A stretch of DNA of 6,421 nt from Synergistaceae bacterium (lineage in GTDB: Bacteria > Synergistota > Synergistia > Synergistales > Aminobacteriaceae). The stretch is from NCBI GenBank assembly GCA_017448375.1, contig JAFSLR010000158.1, positions 1 to 6,421 of the forward strand, given 5' to 3'. The notes beneath the pieces were generated by a model. It made no database searches. It was not told the origin of the DNA and worked only from the letters and a program-made list of their open reading frames with translations. Positions 1 to 5,513 of this stretch are shown piece after piece. Every line of letters starts with the position of its first letter. Position 1 is the first letter of the stretch. Position numbers and translations under genes: made by a program.

Positions 1-76
1 GGTGTTAATCGGTGTAGTTGTGCTTCTTGCGGTTCTGGTTGACGTAATACGCGCACAGAAAGCAAAGCGCACGTAA
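1..76 (+). CDS. C-terminal end of an ABC sugar transporter permease (partial)
   Basis: Only the last 24 codons and the TAA stop (74-76) lie in the window. The reading frame begins at base 2 and runs in from the left edge. The peptide starts VLIGVVVLLAVLVDVIRAQK, a hydrophobic segment followed by a basic tail. This is how permeases of the RbsC/BPD_transp_2 family usually end (a GVVILLAVLxD-type last helix). The binding-protein gene that follows 52 bases later supports an importer of the ribose/galactose/galactofuranose group, with the ATPase presumably further upstream. The fragment is short, so the family call rests on the helix ending and the neighbour. Confidence 0.7.
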   Translation, partial: VLIGVVVLLAVLVDVIRAQKAKRT

Positions 77-85
77 ATTTGTGTA

Positions 86-106
86 TTTGCGGGGATAACC
101 CGTAAA
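86..106 (+). other. Intercistronic stem-loop between permease and binding-protein genes
   Basis: Bases 86-93 pair with 99-106 as an 8-bp stem, with one G-U pair at 89/103, around a 5-base GATAA loop. No T-run follows on the plus strand, so it is not an intrinsic terminator for the importer transcript. Hairpins between permease and binding-protein genes commonly protect mRNA ends or let the binding protein be made in excess. That role is inferred here from position alone. Confidence 0.5.
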
Positions 107-111
107 AATAA

Positions 112-118
112 AAGGAGG
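112..118 (+). promoter_or_regulatory. Ribosome binding site of the binding-protein gene
   Basis: AAGGAGG is a near-perfect Shine-Dalgarno sequence ending 10 bases before the ATG at 129. It fixes that start codon and suggests strong translation. Confidence 0.85.
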
Positions 119-128
119 AAATATTCTC

Positions 129-1229
129 ATGAAAAAGTTTCTCAGCGTTTTTCTCTGCGGTTTAATGGTTCTTTCCATCATGGCCGCGCCCGTTTTCTCT
201 GCGGAAGAAGTCAACACTTCCGGCAAAGAAATGGACATTCGTATCATCTCCAAGAGCTTCAACAACCAGTTCTATCAGGCTGCCTTCAAGGGTGCAGCTG
301 ACGCGGCGGCAAAACTCGGCGTTAAAATCACAACCAACGGCCCCGATGTTGAGACCAACACTTCACAGCAGGTTGAACAGGTCAAAGCGGCCGTGAATGC
401 CAAGCCCGATGCGATAGTTCTTGCTGCGTGCGACACAGCCTCGCTTGAGGAAACATTAGACTCCGCGAAGGAAGCCGGAATCCCCGTTATAGGGTTTGAC
501 TCAGGCGTACCCGGAGACACAACCGGAGCTGTTCTTGCGACTGCTGCAACCGATAACGGCAAGGCAGGCGGAAATGTTGCCGCGAATCTTATTGCTGACC
601 CGGGATTCCAGAAGGCCATACTGAAGGGCACGGAGAAAGCTCCCACTGTACTGGCTATTCTTGCTCAGGACGCGACTTCGGGCTCAATCGTTCTGCGTGT
701 TGACGGATTTATCGCACAGGCTCTTGCATCGCTTGAGGCTCTCGAAGGTCTGAAGGGTGCTGTTTCGGTCTCAGGCCAGGAGAAGTGGACGAAGCCTTCA
801 GCCAATCCCGAGAAAGTGAAGATCGTAGTCGTTGTTCCGCCGTCATCAAGTGCTGCTGACATTCAGGCCGCCTCAAAGACAATTTTTGCGATGGACAATC
901 TTGTGGGTGTTTTCGCCGCGAATCAGGACGCTGTGAACGGCGTAATCTCCGCAACAAATGACGGTACAGACCTTGACCGCGCTGACGGTATCTACAAGGA
1001 TATTTTTGTTGTGGGATTCGACTCGGGCACTTCACAGCGTGAGGCCATCAAGGACGGTCAGTTCTTCGGGAGCGTTACGCAGGATCCCTATCAGATGGGC
1101 TATCAGGCTGTCGTTCTTGCTGTACGCGCCGCGAACAAAGAGCCAGTATCCGACATTGACACGGGCTCAAAGTGGTACAACGCAAAGAACATCGACAACG
1201 AGGACATTGCTATTCTTCTTTACGATTAA
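129..1229 (+). CDS. Periplasmic sugar-type ABC transporter substrate-binding protein (RbsB-like, Peripla_BP_4)
   Basis: A 366-residue exported solute-binding protein that would deliver its ligand to the permease whose end lies at the left edge. Residues 1 to about 24 form a signal peptide: MKK, a hydrophobic core, then PVFS before AEEV. There is no lipobox before the cleavage site, so the mature protein should be soluble in a periplasm, which favours a diderm host. The mature part has the two-lobe family pattern: IISKSFNNQFYQAAFKGA in the first strand and helix, DAIVLAACD, IPVIGFDSGVPGD, then VFAANQDAVNGVISATNDG and FVVGFDSG in the second lobe. SVTQDPYQMGYQAV lies near the C-terminus. At 366 residues it is longer than classical ribose-binding protein, matching a subgroup with extra sequence between the lobes. 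The ligand cannot be read from the sequence; ribose, galactose-type sugars or another pentose/hexose are possible. Transcription is expected from upstream of the window and ends at the terminator just downstream. Confidence 0.9.
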   Translation: MKKFLSVFLCGLMVLSIMAAPVFSAEEVNTSGKEMDIRIISKSFNNQFYQAAFKGAADAAAKLGVKITTNGPDVETNTSQQVEQVKAAVNAKPDAIVLAACDTASLEETLDSAKEAGIPVIGFDSGVPGDTTGAVLATAATDNGKAGGNVAANLIADPGFQKAILKGTEKAPTVLAILAQDATSGSIVLRVDGFIAQALASLEALEGLKGAVSVSGQEKWTKPSANPEKVKIVVVVPPSSSAADIQAASKTIFAMDNLVGVFAANQDAVNGVISATNDGTDLDRADGIYKDIFVVGFDSGTSQREAIKDGQFFGSVTQDPYQMGYQAVVLAVRAANKEPVSDIDTGSKWYNAKNIDNEDIAILLYD

Positions 1230-1246
1230 CATTGTCATTCATTCAG

Positions 1247-1278
1247 GGGGAGGGCGTAAAGTCTTCCCCTTTTATTTT
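1247..1278 (+). terminator. Intrinsic terminator after the ABC importer operon
   Basis: Bases 1247-1255 (GGGGAGGGC) pair with 1261-1269 (GTCTTCCCC) as a 9-bp stem with two G-U pairs and a GTAAA loop. A T-rich tract, TTTTATTTT, follows immediately at 1270-1278. It begins 17 bases after the binding-protein stop codon and separates the ABC cassette from the beta-glucoside cluster. The next gene starts only about 20 bases after the T-tract. Confidence 0.85.
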
Positions 1279-1285
1279 AATCAAC

Positions 1286-1291
1286 GGAAGG
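1286..1291 (+). promoter_or_regulatory. Ribosome binding site deciding the VOC protein start
   Basis: GGAAGG lies 8 bases before the ATG at 1300. The open frame continues upstream to 958, through the terminator and into the binding-protein gene, so this site is the evidence that translation begins at 1300. Confidence 0.7.
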
Positions 1292-1299
1292 TGTTATAT

Positions 1300-1701
1300 A
1301 TGAGCGGTATTTATGGTATTCATCACATCTGTGTGCACACTCCAGAAATAGAAAAGTCGATTAATTTTTACCGTGATATTATGGGATTTAACCTTATTGG
1401 GCGTGAAACGTGCGATTTCGGCGAATACGCTATGATGAAGCTGAACGACTCACGGCTTGAGCTTATTCAGCCTAACGAACAGGACGAAGATACTTTCGGC
1501 AACAAAGGCTCAATCACTCATATCGGAATGGCTGTTGAAGGTATTGACGGTGTTCTTGAGAGTCTCCGCGAAAAGGGAGTGCCTCTTCTGTCTAATGGGA
1601 TTGAAGATGATGATGCACCTATGGGGGGACTTCGGGTCATACAGCTTTTAGGGCCGAGCAGTGAACACATTAATTTGTATGAATGGAAGCAGAAATTCTG
1701 A
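1300..1701 (+). CDS. Small VOC-superfamily (glyoxalase/epimerase-fold) protein
   Basis: A 133-residue cytoplasmic protein with the two beta-alpha-beta-beta-beta modules of the vicinal oxygen chelate superfamily, which includes glyoxalase I and methylmalonyl-CoA epimerase. Module 1 runs from IHHICVHTPEIEKSINFYRD to RLELIQ; module 2 runs from ITHIGMAVEGIDGVLESLRE to HINLYEW. By alignment from memory, the metal ligands are His9, Glu54 and His74. The usual fourth ligand, the Glu of an IEL-type motif, is Asn125 in HINLYEW. Either the metal site differs, Glu128 substitutes, or the protein is not a classical lyase. The gene precedes the PTS permease by 55 bases on the same strand and follows the ABC-operon terminator, so it is probably the first gene of the beta-glucoside cluster. 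Handling a ketone, aldehyde or aglycone product, or removing methylglyoxal during sugar-phosphate load, are guesses. The fold is secure; the reaction is not. Confidence 0.85.
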   Translation: MSGIYGIHHICVHTPEIEKSINFYRDIMGFNLIGRETCDFGEYAMMKLNDSRLELIQPNEQDEDTFGNKGSITHIGMAVEGIDGVLESLREKGVPLLSNGIEDDDAPMGGLRVIQLLGPSSEHINLYEWKQKF

Positions 1702-1740
1702 TATACTTTTGCAAAATCCCACACAATCATAAAAATCATT

Positions 1741-1747
1741 AGGAGGT
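1741..1747 (+). promoter_or_regulatory. Ribosome binding site of the PTS permease gene
   Basis: AGGAGGT ends 9 bases before the ATG at 1757, a strong site that fixes the start of the IIB domain. Confidence 0.85.
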
Positions 1748-1756
1748 GTTCTTCTT

Positions 1757-3622
1757 ATGGCAAGCAAGTATGACGCTCTATCACGTATCATCTTGCAGAA
1801 CGTAGGAGGCAAGTCAAATATTACAGCTGTAACTCACTGCATAACAAGACTCCGCTTCAACCTTAAGGACGAATCCAAAGCTAACACGGACATTCTCATG
1901 AACACGGACGGAGTTGTTACCGTAATGCAGTCGGGCGGACAATATCAGGTTGTAATCGGCAATCATGTCCCTGACGTATTCAAGTCTGTAGTATCAGTCG
2001 GACATCTTGAGAATCTCGCGGCCTCTCAAGGCGACAACGAATCAGAATCCCCCGCGAAAATGAATCCCTTTGACGCTTTCGTCAACATCGTAACAAGCGT
2101 ATTCACTCCCTTCTTGGGGATTCTATGCGCCTGCGGTATCTTGAAGGGTATACTCGCACTGTGTACGGCTTTCGGAGTCCTCAGCGGCAACGGTGGAACT
2201 TATAACATACTCTTCTCGCTTGCTGACTCAGGATTCTATTTCCTTCCTCCCATACTCGGTTACACGGCCGCAAAACGTTTCAAGCTCCCCGAACTTGAAG
2301 GTCTCGTAATCGGACTCGCTATGGTATATCCATATCTCCTTGACGCAAAATCTATGGACATCTCAAACCTTTTCGGTATACCCGTCGTAATGCCGCCTTC
2401 AGGAAATTACACAAGCACCGTTATTCCCGTAATATGTGCGGTAGCGTTCGCGGCTTGGTTCGAGAATGCCTACAAGAAATACATTCCTGACACAATCAAA
2501 CTTTTTGCAATCCCGTTAATCACTTTGTCCGTAACTTTCTCATTAACGATCCTCGCTATAGGGCCTGTTGCGACTCTGATTTCTGACGGCTTATCGTCCG
2601 CTTTCAACTGGCTGTACTCCGTGAGTCCCGTTGTAATGTGCGCGATTGTCGGAACGTTTTGGCCTGTACTCGTAATTTTCGGCCTTCACTGGTCGCTTGT
2701 CCCAATCGCAATGATTAACATCTTAAACGGCGGTGATATTATCCTTTCCGCAATGTTCGGGACAACTTTCGCCAACACGGGCGCAATCGGCGGAATTTGG
2801 CTTAAGACGAAAGACCCTAAGATTAAGGGATTGTCCCCTGCTGCGTTCATTTCAGCGGTTGCCGGAGTAACTGAGCCTGCTATTTACGGTATACTTCTTC
2901 CCAAAAAAACACCTTTCATCCGTTGCTGTGTAATATCGGGTATTGCAGGGGCTGTATTAGGCTTCCTTGAAGTAAAGTATTATCAGATGGCAGGATTAGG
3001 GGTATTCGGATATACAGGTTTCATTGACACCGTGAACAACAAATTTTCAGGAATGACAATCGCAATCGTTATTTCACTCGTCTGCGTAGTTGCCGGATTC
3101 ATCTCAGAATTATTATTCTACAGGGAAACAGCAGAGGCTTCCCCCAAAAATACGCCTAAAACATCAAACGGAAATGTTACGCTTCATGCACCGATTGCGG
3201 GGAAATACATTCCGCTTGAAGAAATCCCGGATCAAGTTTTCTCTCAGGGTTTTTTGGGGAAAGGCTGCGGAATCGATCCGAGCGGCGAGACTGTTTACGC
3301 TCCGTTTGACGGCGAAATAGCACAGGTTGCTGACACAAAACACGCTGTCGGAATAATATCCCCTGAAGGCGTAGAAGTCTTGATTCATGTCGGAATGGAT
3401 ACGGTTGAGATGAACGGCGAACATTTCGAGGCAAAAGTCAAAATCGGCGACAAAGTGAAATGCGGAGATCCCCTGCTTGTTTTTGACATCGGTAAAATCA
3501 AAGCCGCCGGACATCCAATAATCACGGCTCTTGTTGTTACAAATTCTGATGACTTCCCTGCAATAAACATTAAGACGGGAAAAAGTTACAATCAGAACGA
3601 AGAAATAGGCGATATTCATTAA
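1757..3622 (+). CDS. bglP: PTS beta-glucoside-specific enzyme IIBCA
   Basis: A 621-residue membrane permease of the phosphotransferase system that takes up a beta-glucoside and phosphorylates it at the 6 position using phosphate from HPr. Domain order is IIB-IIC-IIA. IIB (about 1-85) carries phospho-acceptor Cys28 in VTHCITRLRF. The IIC channel (about 100-460) is strongly hydrophobic and has GLHWS (His311) and the hallmark GVTEPAIYG (Glu373). A short Pro/Ser/Lys-rich linker leads to IIA (about 472-605), where His544 in VLIHVGMDTV is the phosphorylated residue. His529 in KHAVGI sits 15 residues earlier, the same spacing as His75/His90 of the glucose IIA. Length and order match BglF/BglP transporters of salicin, arbutin and cellobiose. 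The GH1 gene that follows within 16 bases supports a beta-glucoside substrate. No BglG/LicT-type antiterminator gene or RAT hairpin is visible, so regulation is unknown. Sucrose or trehalose IIBC(A) are related alternatives, but the neighbour argues against them. Confidence 0.93.
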   Translation: MASKYDALSRIILQNVGGKSNITAVTHCITRLRFNLKDESKANTDILMNTDGVVTVMQSGGQYQVVIGNHVPDVFKSVVSVGHLENLAASQGDNESESPAKMNPFDAFVNIVTSVFTPFLGILCACGILKGILALCTAFGVLSGNGGTYNILFSLADSGFYFLPPILGYTAAKRFKLPELEGLVIGLAMVYPYLLDAKSMDISNLFGIPVVMPPSGNYTSTVIPVICAVAFAAWFENAYKKYIPDTIKLFAIPLITLSVTFSLTILAIGPVATLISDGLSSAFNWLYSVSPVVMCAIVGTFWPVLVIFGLHWSLVPIAMINILNGGDIILSAMFGTTFANTGAIGGIWLKTKDPKIKGLSPAAFISAVAGVTEPAIYGILLPKKTPFIRCCVISGIAGAVLGFLEVKYYQMAGLGVFGYTGFIDTVNNKFSGMTIAIVISLVCVVAGFISELLFYRETAEASPKNTPKTSNGNVTLHAPIAGKYIPLEEIPDQVFSQGFLGKGCGIDPSGETVYAPFDGEIAQVADTKHAVGIISPEGVEVLIHVGMDTVEMNGEHFEAKVKIGDKVKCGDPLLVFDIGKIKAAGHPIITALVVTNSDDFPAINIKTGKSYNQNEEIGDIH

Positions 3623-3628
3623 AGGAGG
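3621..3628 (+). promoter_or_regulatory. Ribosome binding site overlapping the bglP stop
   Basis: AAAGGAGG begins inside the TAA stop of the permease (3620-3622) and ends 9 bases before a GTG codon at 3638. The overlap ties translation of the hydrolase to that of the permease and supports the GTG start. Confidence 0.8.
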
Positions 3629-3637
3629 CAATACAAG

Positions 3638-5080
3638 GTGAAAAGTTTTCGCAAGGATTTTCTCTGGGGCGGAGCGACTGCCGCTAACCAGTACGAAGGC
3701 GCGTGGAACGTTGACGGTAAGGGAGCATCAGTGCCGGATCACTGCACTAACGGTTCTCACCTTCACCCGAAACGAATAACGGTTGACTTTGAGCCGGATA
3801 CACTTTACCCAAGCAGAGAAGCTACAGATTTCTACCATCATTACGAGGAAGATATAAAGCTGGCGGCTGAAATGGGCTTTAAGGTTTTCCGAATGTCGAT
3901 AAACTGGACGCGGATTTTCCCGACAGGAATGGAAGAACAGCCGAACGAAGCGGGACTGTTATTCTACGACAAAGTTTTTGACGAGCTGAGGAAGTACGGA
4001 ATTGAGCCGCTTGTTACCATCTCACACTATGAGCTGCCTTATGCGTTAGTGGAGAAGTTTAACGGCTGGTACGGAAGGGAAGTAATTGACTGCTTTGTGC
4101 GTTATGCGTCAGTACTTTTTGAGAGGTACAAAGACAAAGTAAAGTACTGGCTGACGTTCAACGAAATCAATTCGGGCACAATGCCAATGGGAGCAGCGTT
4201 ATCACTGGGAACAATAAAGGGCTTCACAGGCTCGATAAAAGAATTGCCCGATGAGCCGCAAATACGTTTTCAGGCACTCCATCACCAGTTCGTAGCAAGC
4301 GCAAAGGTCATAAAGCTGGCACATGAAAAGTATCCGGCTTTCATGATGGGGAACATGAGTCTTTTTGCGACAAAATACCCGTACACCTGCAACCCTTCCG
4401 ATGTCCTGAAATGCCAGCGCGCAATGAGGATAATGAACTGGTTCTGCTCAGATGTTCAGGCACGCGGCTATTACCCGTCATACATTGAACGTTTCTTTGA
4501 GGAAAAAGGAATCACAATCCGCAAAGAGCCGGGCGATGACGAAATTCTGAGGCAGGGAAAAATTGACTTCTACACATTCAGCTACTACATGTCAGCGTGT
4601 GAAACTACTGATCCTGACGCTGTCGCAAAAGTCGGAGGAAATCTCGTAGGCGGAGTCGCGAATCCCTACTTGAAGGCAAGCGATTGGGGCTGGCAGATTG
4701 ACCCCCAGGGGCTTCGATGGTCTCTCAATGAGATTTGGGACAGGTACCAGCTTCCTGTTATGGTTGTCGAGAACGGACTCGGAGCAAAGGACGTTCTGAC
4801 CGAAGACGGGAAAATTCACGACAGCTACAGGGTGGACTATTTGCGCCAACACATAGAGCAGATGCGCGAAGCTGTTGCGGACGGAGTCGACTTAATGGGC
4901 TATACTCCGTGGGGCTGGATTGATGTCGTATCGGCTTCAACGGGCGAAATGGCAAAACGTTACGGGTTCGTTTACGTTGCGAAATACGATGACGGTACAG
5001 GAGACCTCAAGCGAATACGCAAGGACAGTTTCTACTGGTATCAGAAAGTCATTGAGACGAACGGCGAGGCTTTGAAGTGA
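3638..5080 (+). CDS. bglA: 6-phospho-beta-glucosidase, glycoside hydrolase family 1
   Basis: A 480-residue cytoplasmic GH1 enzyme, full length for the family, hydrolysing the 6-phosphorylated beta-glucosides produced by the PTS permease encoded just upstream. The start is GTG, chosen because of the strong ribosome site and because the family's N-terminal signature FLWGGATAANQYEGAW begins at about residue 9. The acid/base is Glu176 in TFNEIN and the nucleophile is Glu378 in VVENGLGAKD. Near the C-terminus, SASTGEMAKRYGF (Ser432, Lys440, Tyr442) is the phosphate-binding loop that marks 6-phospho-glycosidases within GH1. Ala433 occupies the place of the Trp found in 6-phospho-beta-galactosidases, favouring gluco over galacto substrates. 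The end KVIETNGEALK is intact even though a transposon remnant begins five bases after the stop. The gene forms one transcription unit with the permease, separated by only 15 bases. The symbol bglA follows common use; the exact natural substrate (cellobiose, salicin, arbutin and others) cannot be told. Confidence 0.94.
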   Translation: MKSFRKDFLWGGATAANQYEGAWNVDGKGASVPDHCTNGSHLHPKRITVDFEPDTLYPSREATDFYHHYEEDIKLAAEMGFKVFRMSINWTRIFPTGMEEQPNEAGLLFYDKVFDELRKYGIEPLVTISHYELPYALVEKFNGWYGREVIDCFVRYASVLFERYKDKVKYWLTFNEINSGTMPMGAALSLGTIKGFTGSIKELPDEPQIRFQALHHQFVASAKVIKLAHEKYPAFMMGNMSLFATKYPYTCNPSDVLKCQRAMRIMNWFCSDVQARGYYPSYIERFFEEKGITIRKEPGDDEILRQGKIDFYTFSYYMSACETTDPDAVAKVGGNLVGGVANPYLKASDWGWQIDPQGLRWSLNEIWDRYQLPVMVVENGLGAKDVLTEDGKIHDSYRVDYLRQHIEQMREAVADGVDLMGYTPWGWIDVVSASTGEMAKRYGFVYVAKYDDGTGDLKRIRKDSFYWYQKVIETNGEALK

Positions 5081-5085
5081 AATAT

Positions 5086-5107
5086 CCCCTGCTTATAGAA
5101 GCGGGGG
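5086..5107 (-). other. Transposon-end hairpin (IS200/IS605-type right end, omega-RNA-like)
   Basis: Bases 5086-5094 (CCCCTGCTT) pair with 5099-5107 (AAGCGGGGG) in a 9-bp stem with one T-G pair and an ATAG loop. On the minus strand this overlaps the last codons of the TnpB remnant. IS200/IS605 elements have subterminal hairpins at their ends, and the one after tnpB is also part of the omega-RNA scaffold. It lies 5 bases after the bglA stop and could impede transcription leaving bglA, but no T-run follows on either strand, so it is not called an intrinsic terminator. Confidence 0.6.
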
Positions 5108-5311
5108 CTTCCTAGTTCTTTGAGGTTGCGCCGCGATATTCTGCCTGTGTCTTACGTCCTTTCCAAAGACTTTAATTTTCTGCGTTCCACAGGTTTTTTT
5201 CTTCGACAACAATATCGTGTTACGTGTTGCGTGAATGTCTCTGTCTTCTGAATACCCGCACGAAAAGCGCAATTCATTTCCACTTATAGAAGTTGAAGCC
5301 TTCTTACGCAA
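5093..5311 (-). pseudogene. TnpB (IS200/IS605 family) C-terminal remnant
   Basis: A minus-strand fragment of an RNA-guided transposon nuclease. It contains ELRFSCGYSEDRDIHATRNT, matching the end of the TnpB zinc finger (a CG pair after an aromatic residue) and the RuvC-III motif DRDxxAxxN with its catalytic Asp. The tail ends RTRKPPLL at a TAA inside the end hairpin. Everything upstream is missing: no full first Cys pair, no RuvC-I or RuvC-II, and no wedge domain. The frame stays open only to 5368 before a TAG, and no credible start exists (the first start-like codon is a TTG at 5309-5311). The next frame reads LKELGSPRFYK across the hairpin, so a frameshift near the end is also possible. A full TnpB is around 350-450 residues, so this is a dead remnant. 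No TnpA gene is present. Insertion was just downstream of bglA and left that gene intact. Confidence 0.72.
5283..5292. repeat. Second copy of the hairpin core CTTATAGAAG
   Basis: CTTATAGAAG occurs at 5092-5101 in the end hairpin and again here, 191 bases away. Here too it forms a small stem (5282-5285 with 5290-5293) around the same ATAG loop. On the minus strand both copies can be read CTT CTA TAA, giving Leu-Leu-stop. This copy lies within the TnpB remnant and may be a degenerate second element end or a chance match. Confidence 0.4.
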
Positions 5312-5513
5312 ATTTGGTAAAATAAAAATGCCTCCGCAAGAACCGTGTAGTGAGTGTTCTGACCCGTCCTATGTAAGACATTTGAGTCTGCGGCTTTGGC
5401 CTAGAAAGAAGCGAGTGTTGGCTCAGAACTTAATCAATATCACGAGAACCCGCAGGGGCATGAGAGAATTATAACAGGTTTTACGAAAATTTTTATCGGA
5501 AGGCGAAAAATAA
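5312..5513. other. Gene-free stretch: degraded sequence and leader of the next gene
   Basis: These 202 bases hold no intact gene on either strand. TGGTAAAAT at 5315-5323 resembles an extended -10 box, with TTGAAG at 5293-5298 as a poor, widely spaced (19-base) -35; it could drive the downstream gene, but the support is weak. In one plus-strand frame from about 5324 the translation begins KNASARTV and continues with four in-frame stops. Short stretches resemble the end of a TnpB in the opposite orientation, but I cannot establish this. GGAAGG at 5498-5503 is the ribosome binding site of the gene starting at 5514. Confidence 0.5.

Noticed and set aside
275..646. Long minus-strand open frame opposite the binding-protein gene
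   Set aside because: It is Ala/Ser/Pro-rich with no recognisable motif, as expected of the complement of a GC-biased coding sequence. The plus strand is clearly the real gene.
958..1299. Upstream extension of the VOC reading frame into the binding-protein gene
   Set aside because: The frame is open by chance. It is antecedent to a terminator, its translation there is low-complexity Arg/Ser/Thr-rich, and a ribosome site plus ATG at 1300 gives the correct VOC N-terminus.
1707..1716. Perfect palindrome TTTTGCAAAA before bglP as an operator or cre site
   Set aside because: It is short and AT-rich, does not match the cre consensus, and has no second half-site or convincing promoter beside it.
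1702..1756. RAT antiterminator hairpin upstream of bglP
   Set aside because: The 55-base gap contains no substantial inverted repeat and no T-run terminator that could form the alternative structure.
3164..3631. Minus-strand open frames opposite the IIA domain of bglP
   Set aside because: The translations have no family motif, and the plus strand encodes the conserved IIA residues through the whole interval.
5086..5107. Intrinsic terminator for bglA
   Set aside because: The stem is good but is followed by CTTCCTAG on the plus strand rather than a T-run. A transposon-end hairpin explains it better.
5356..5429. Structured RNA closed by GTTCTGA (5356-5362) and TCAGAAC (5423-5429)
   Set aside because: It is a single 7-bp stem enclosing 60 bases with only weak inner pairing and no known motif. 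Chance pairing is likely.
5235..5474. Plus-strand 79-codon frame as a real small protein
   Set aside because: It overlaps the TnpB remnant on the other strand, has no ribosome binding site, and contains only scattered words resembling a finger; it is mentioned only as part of the degraded region.
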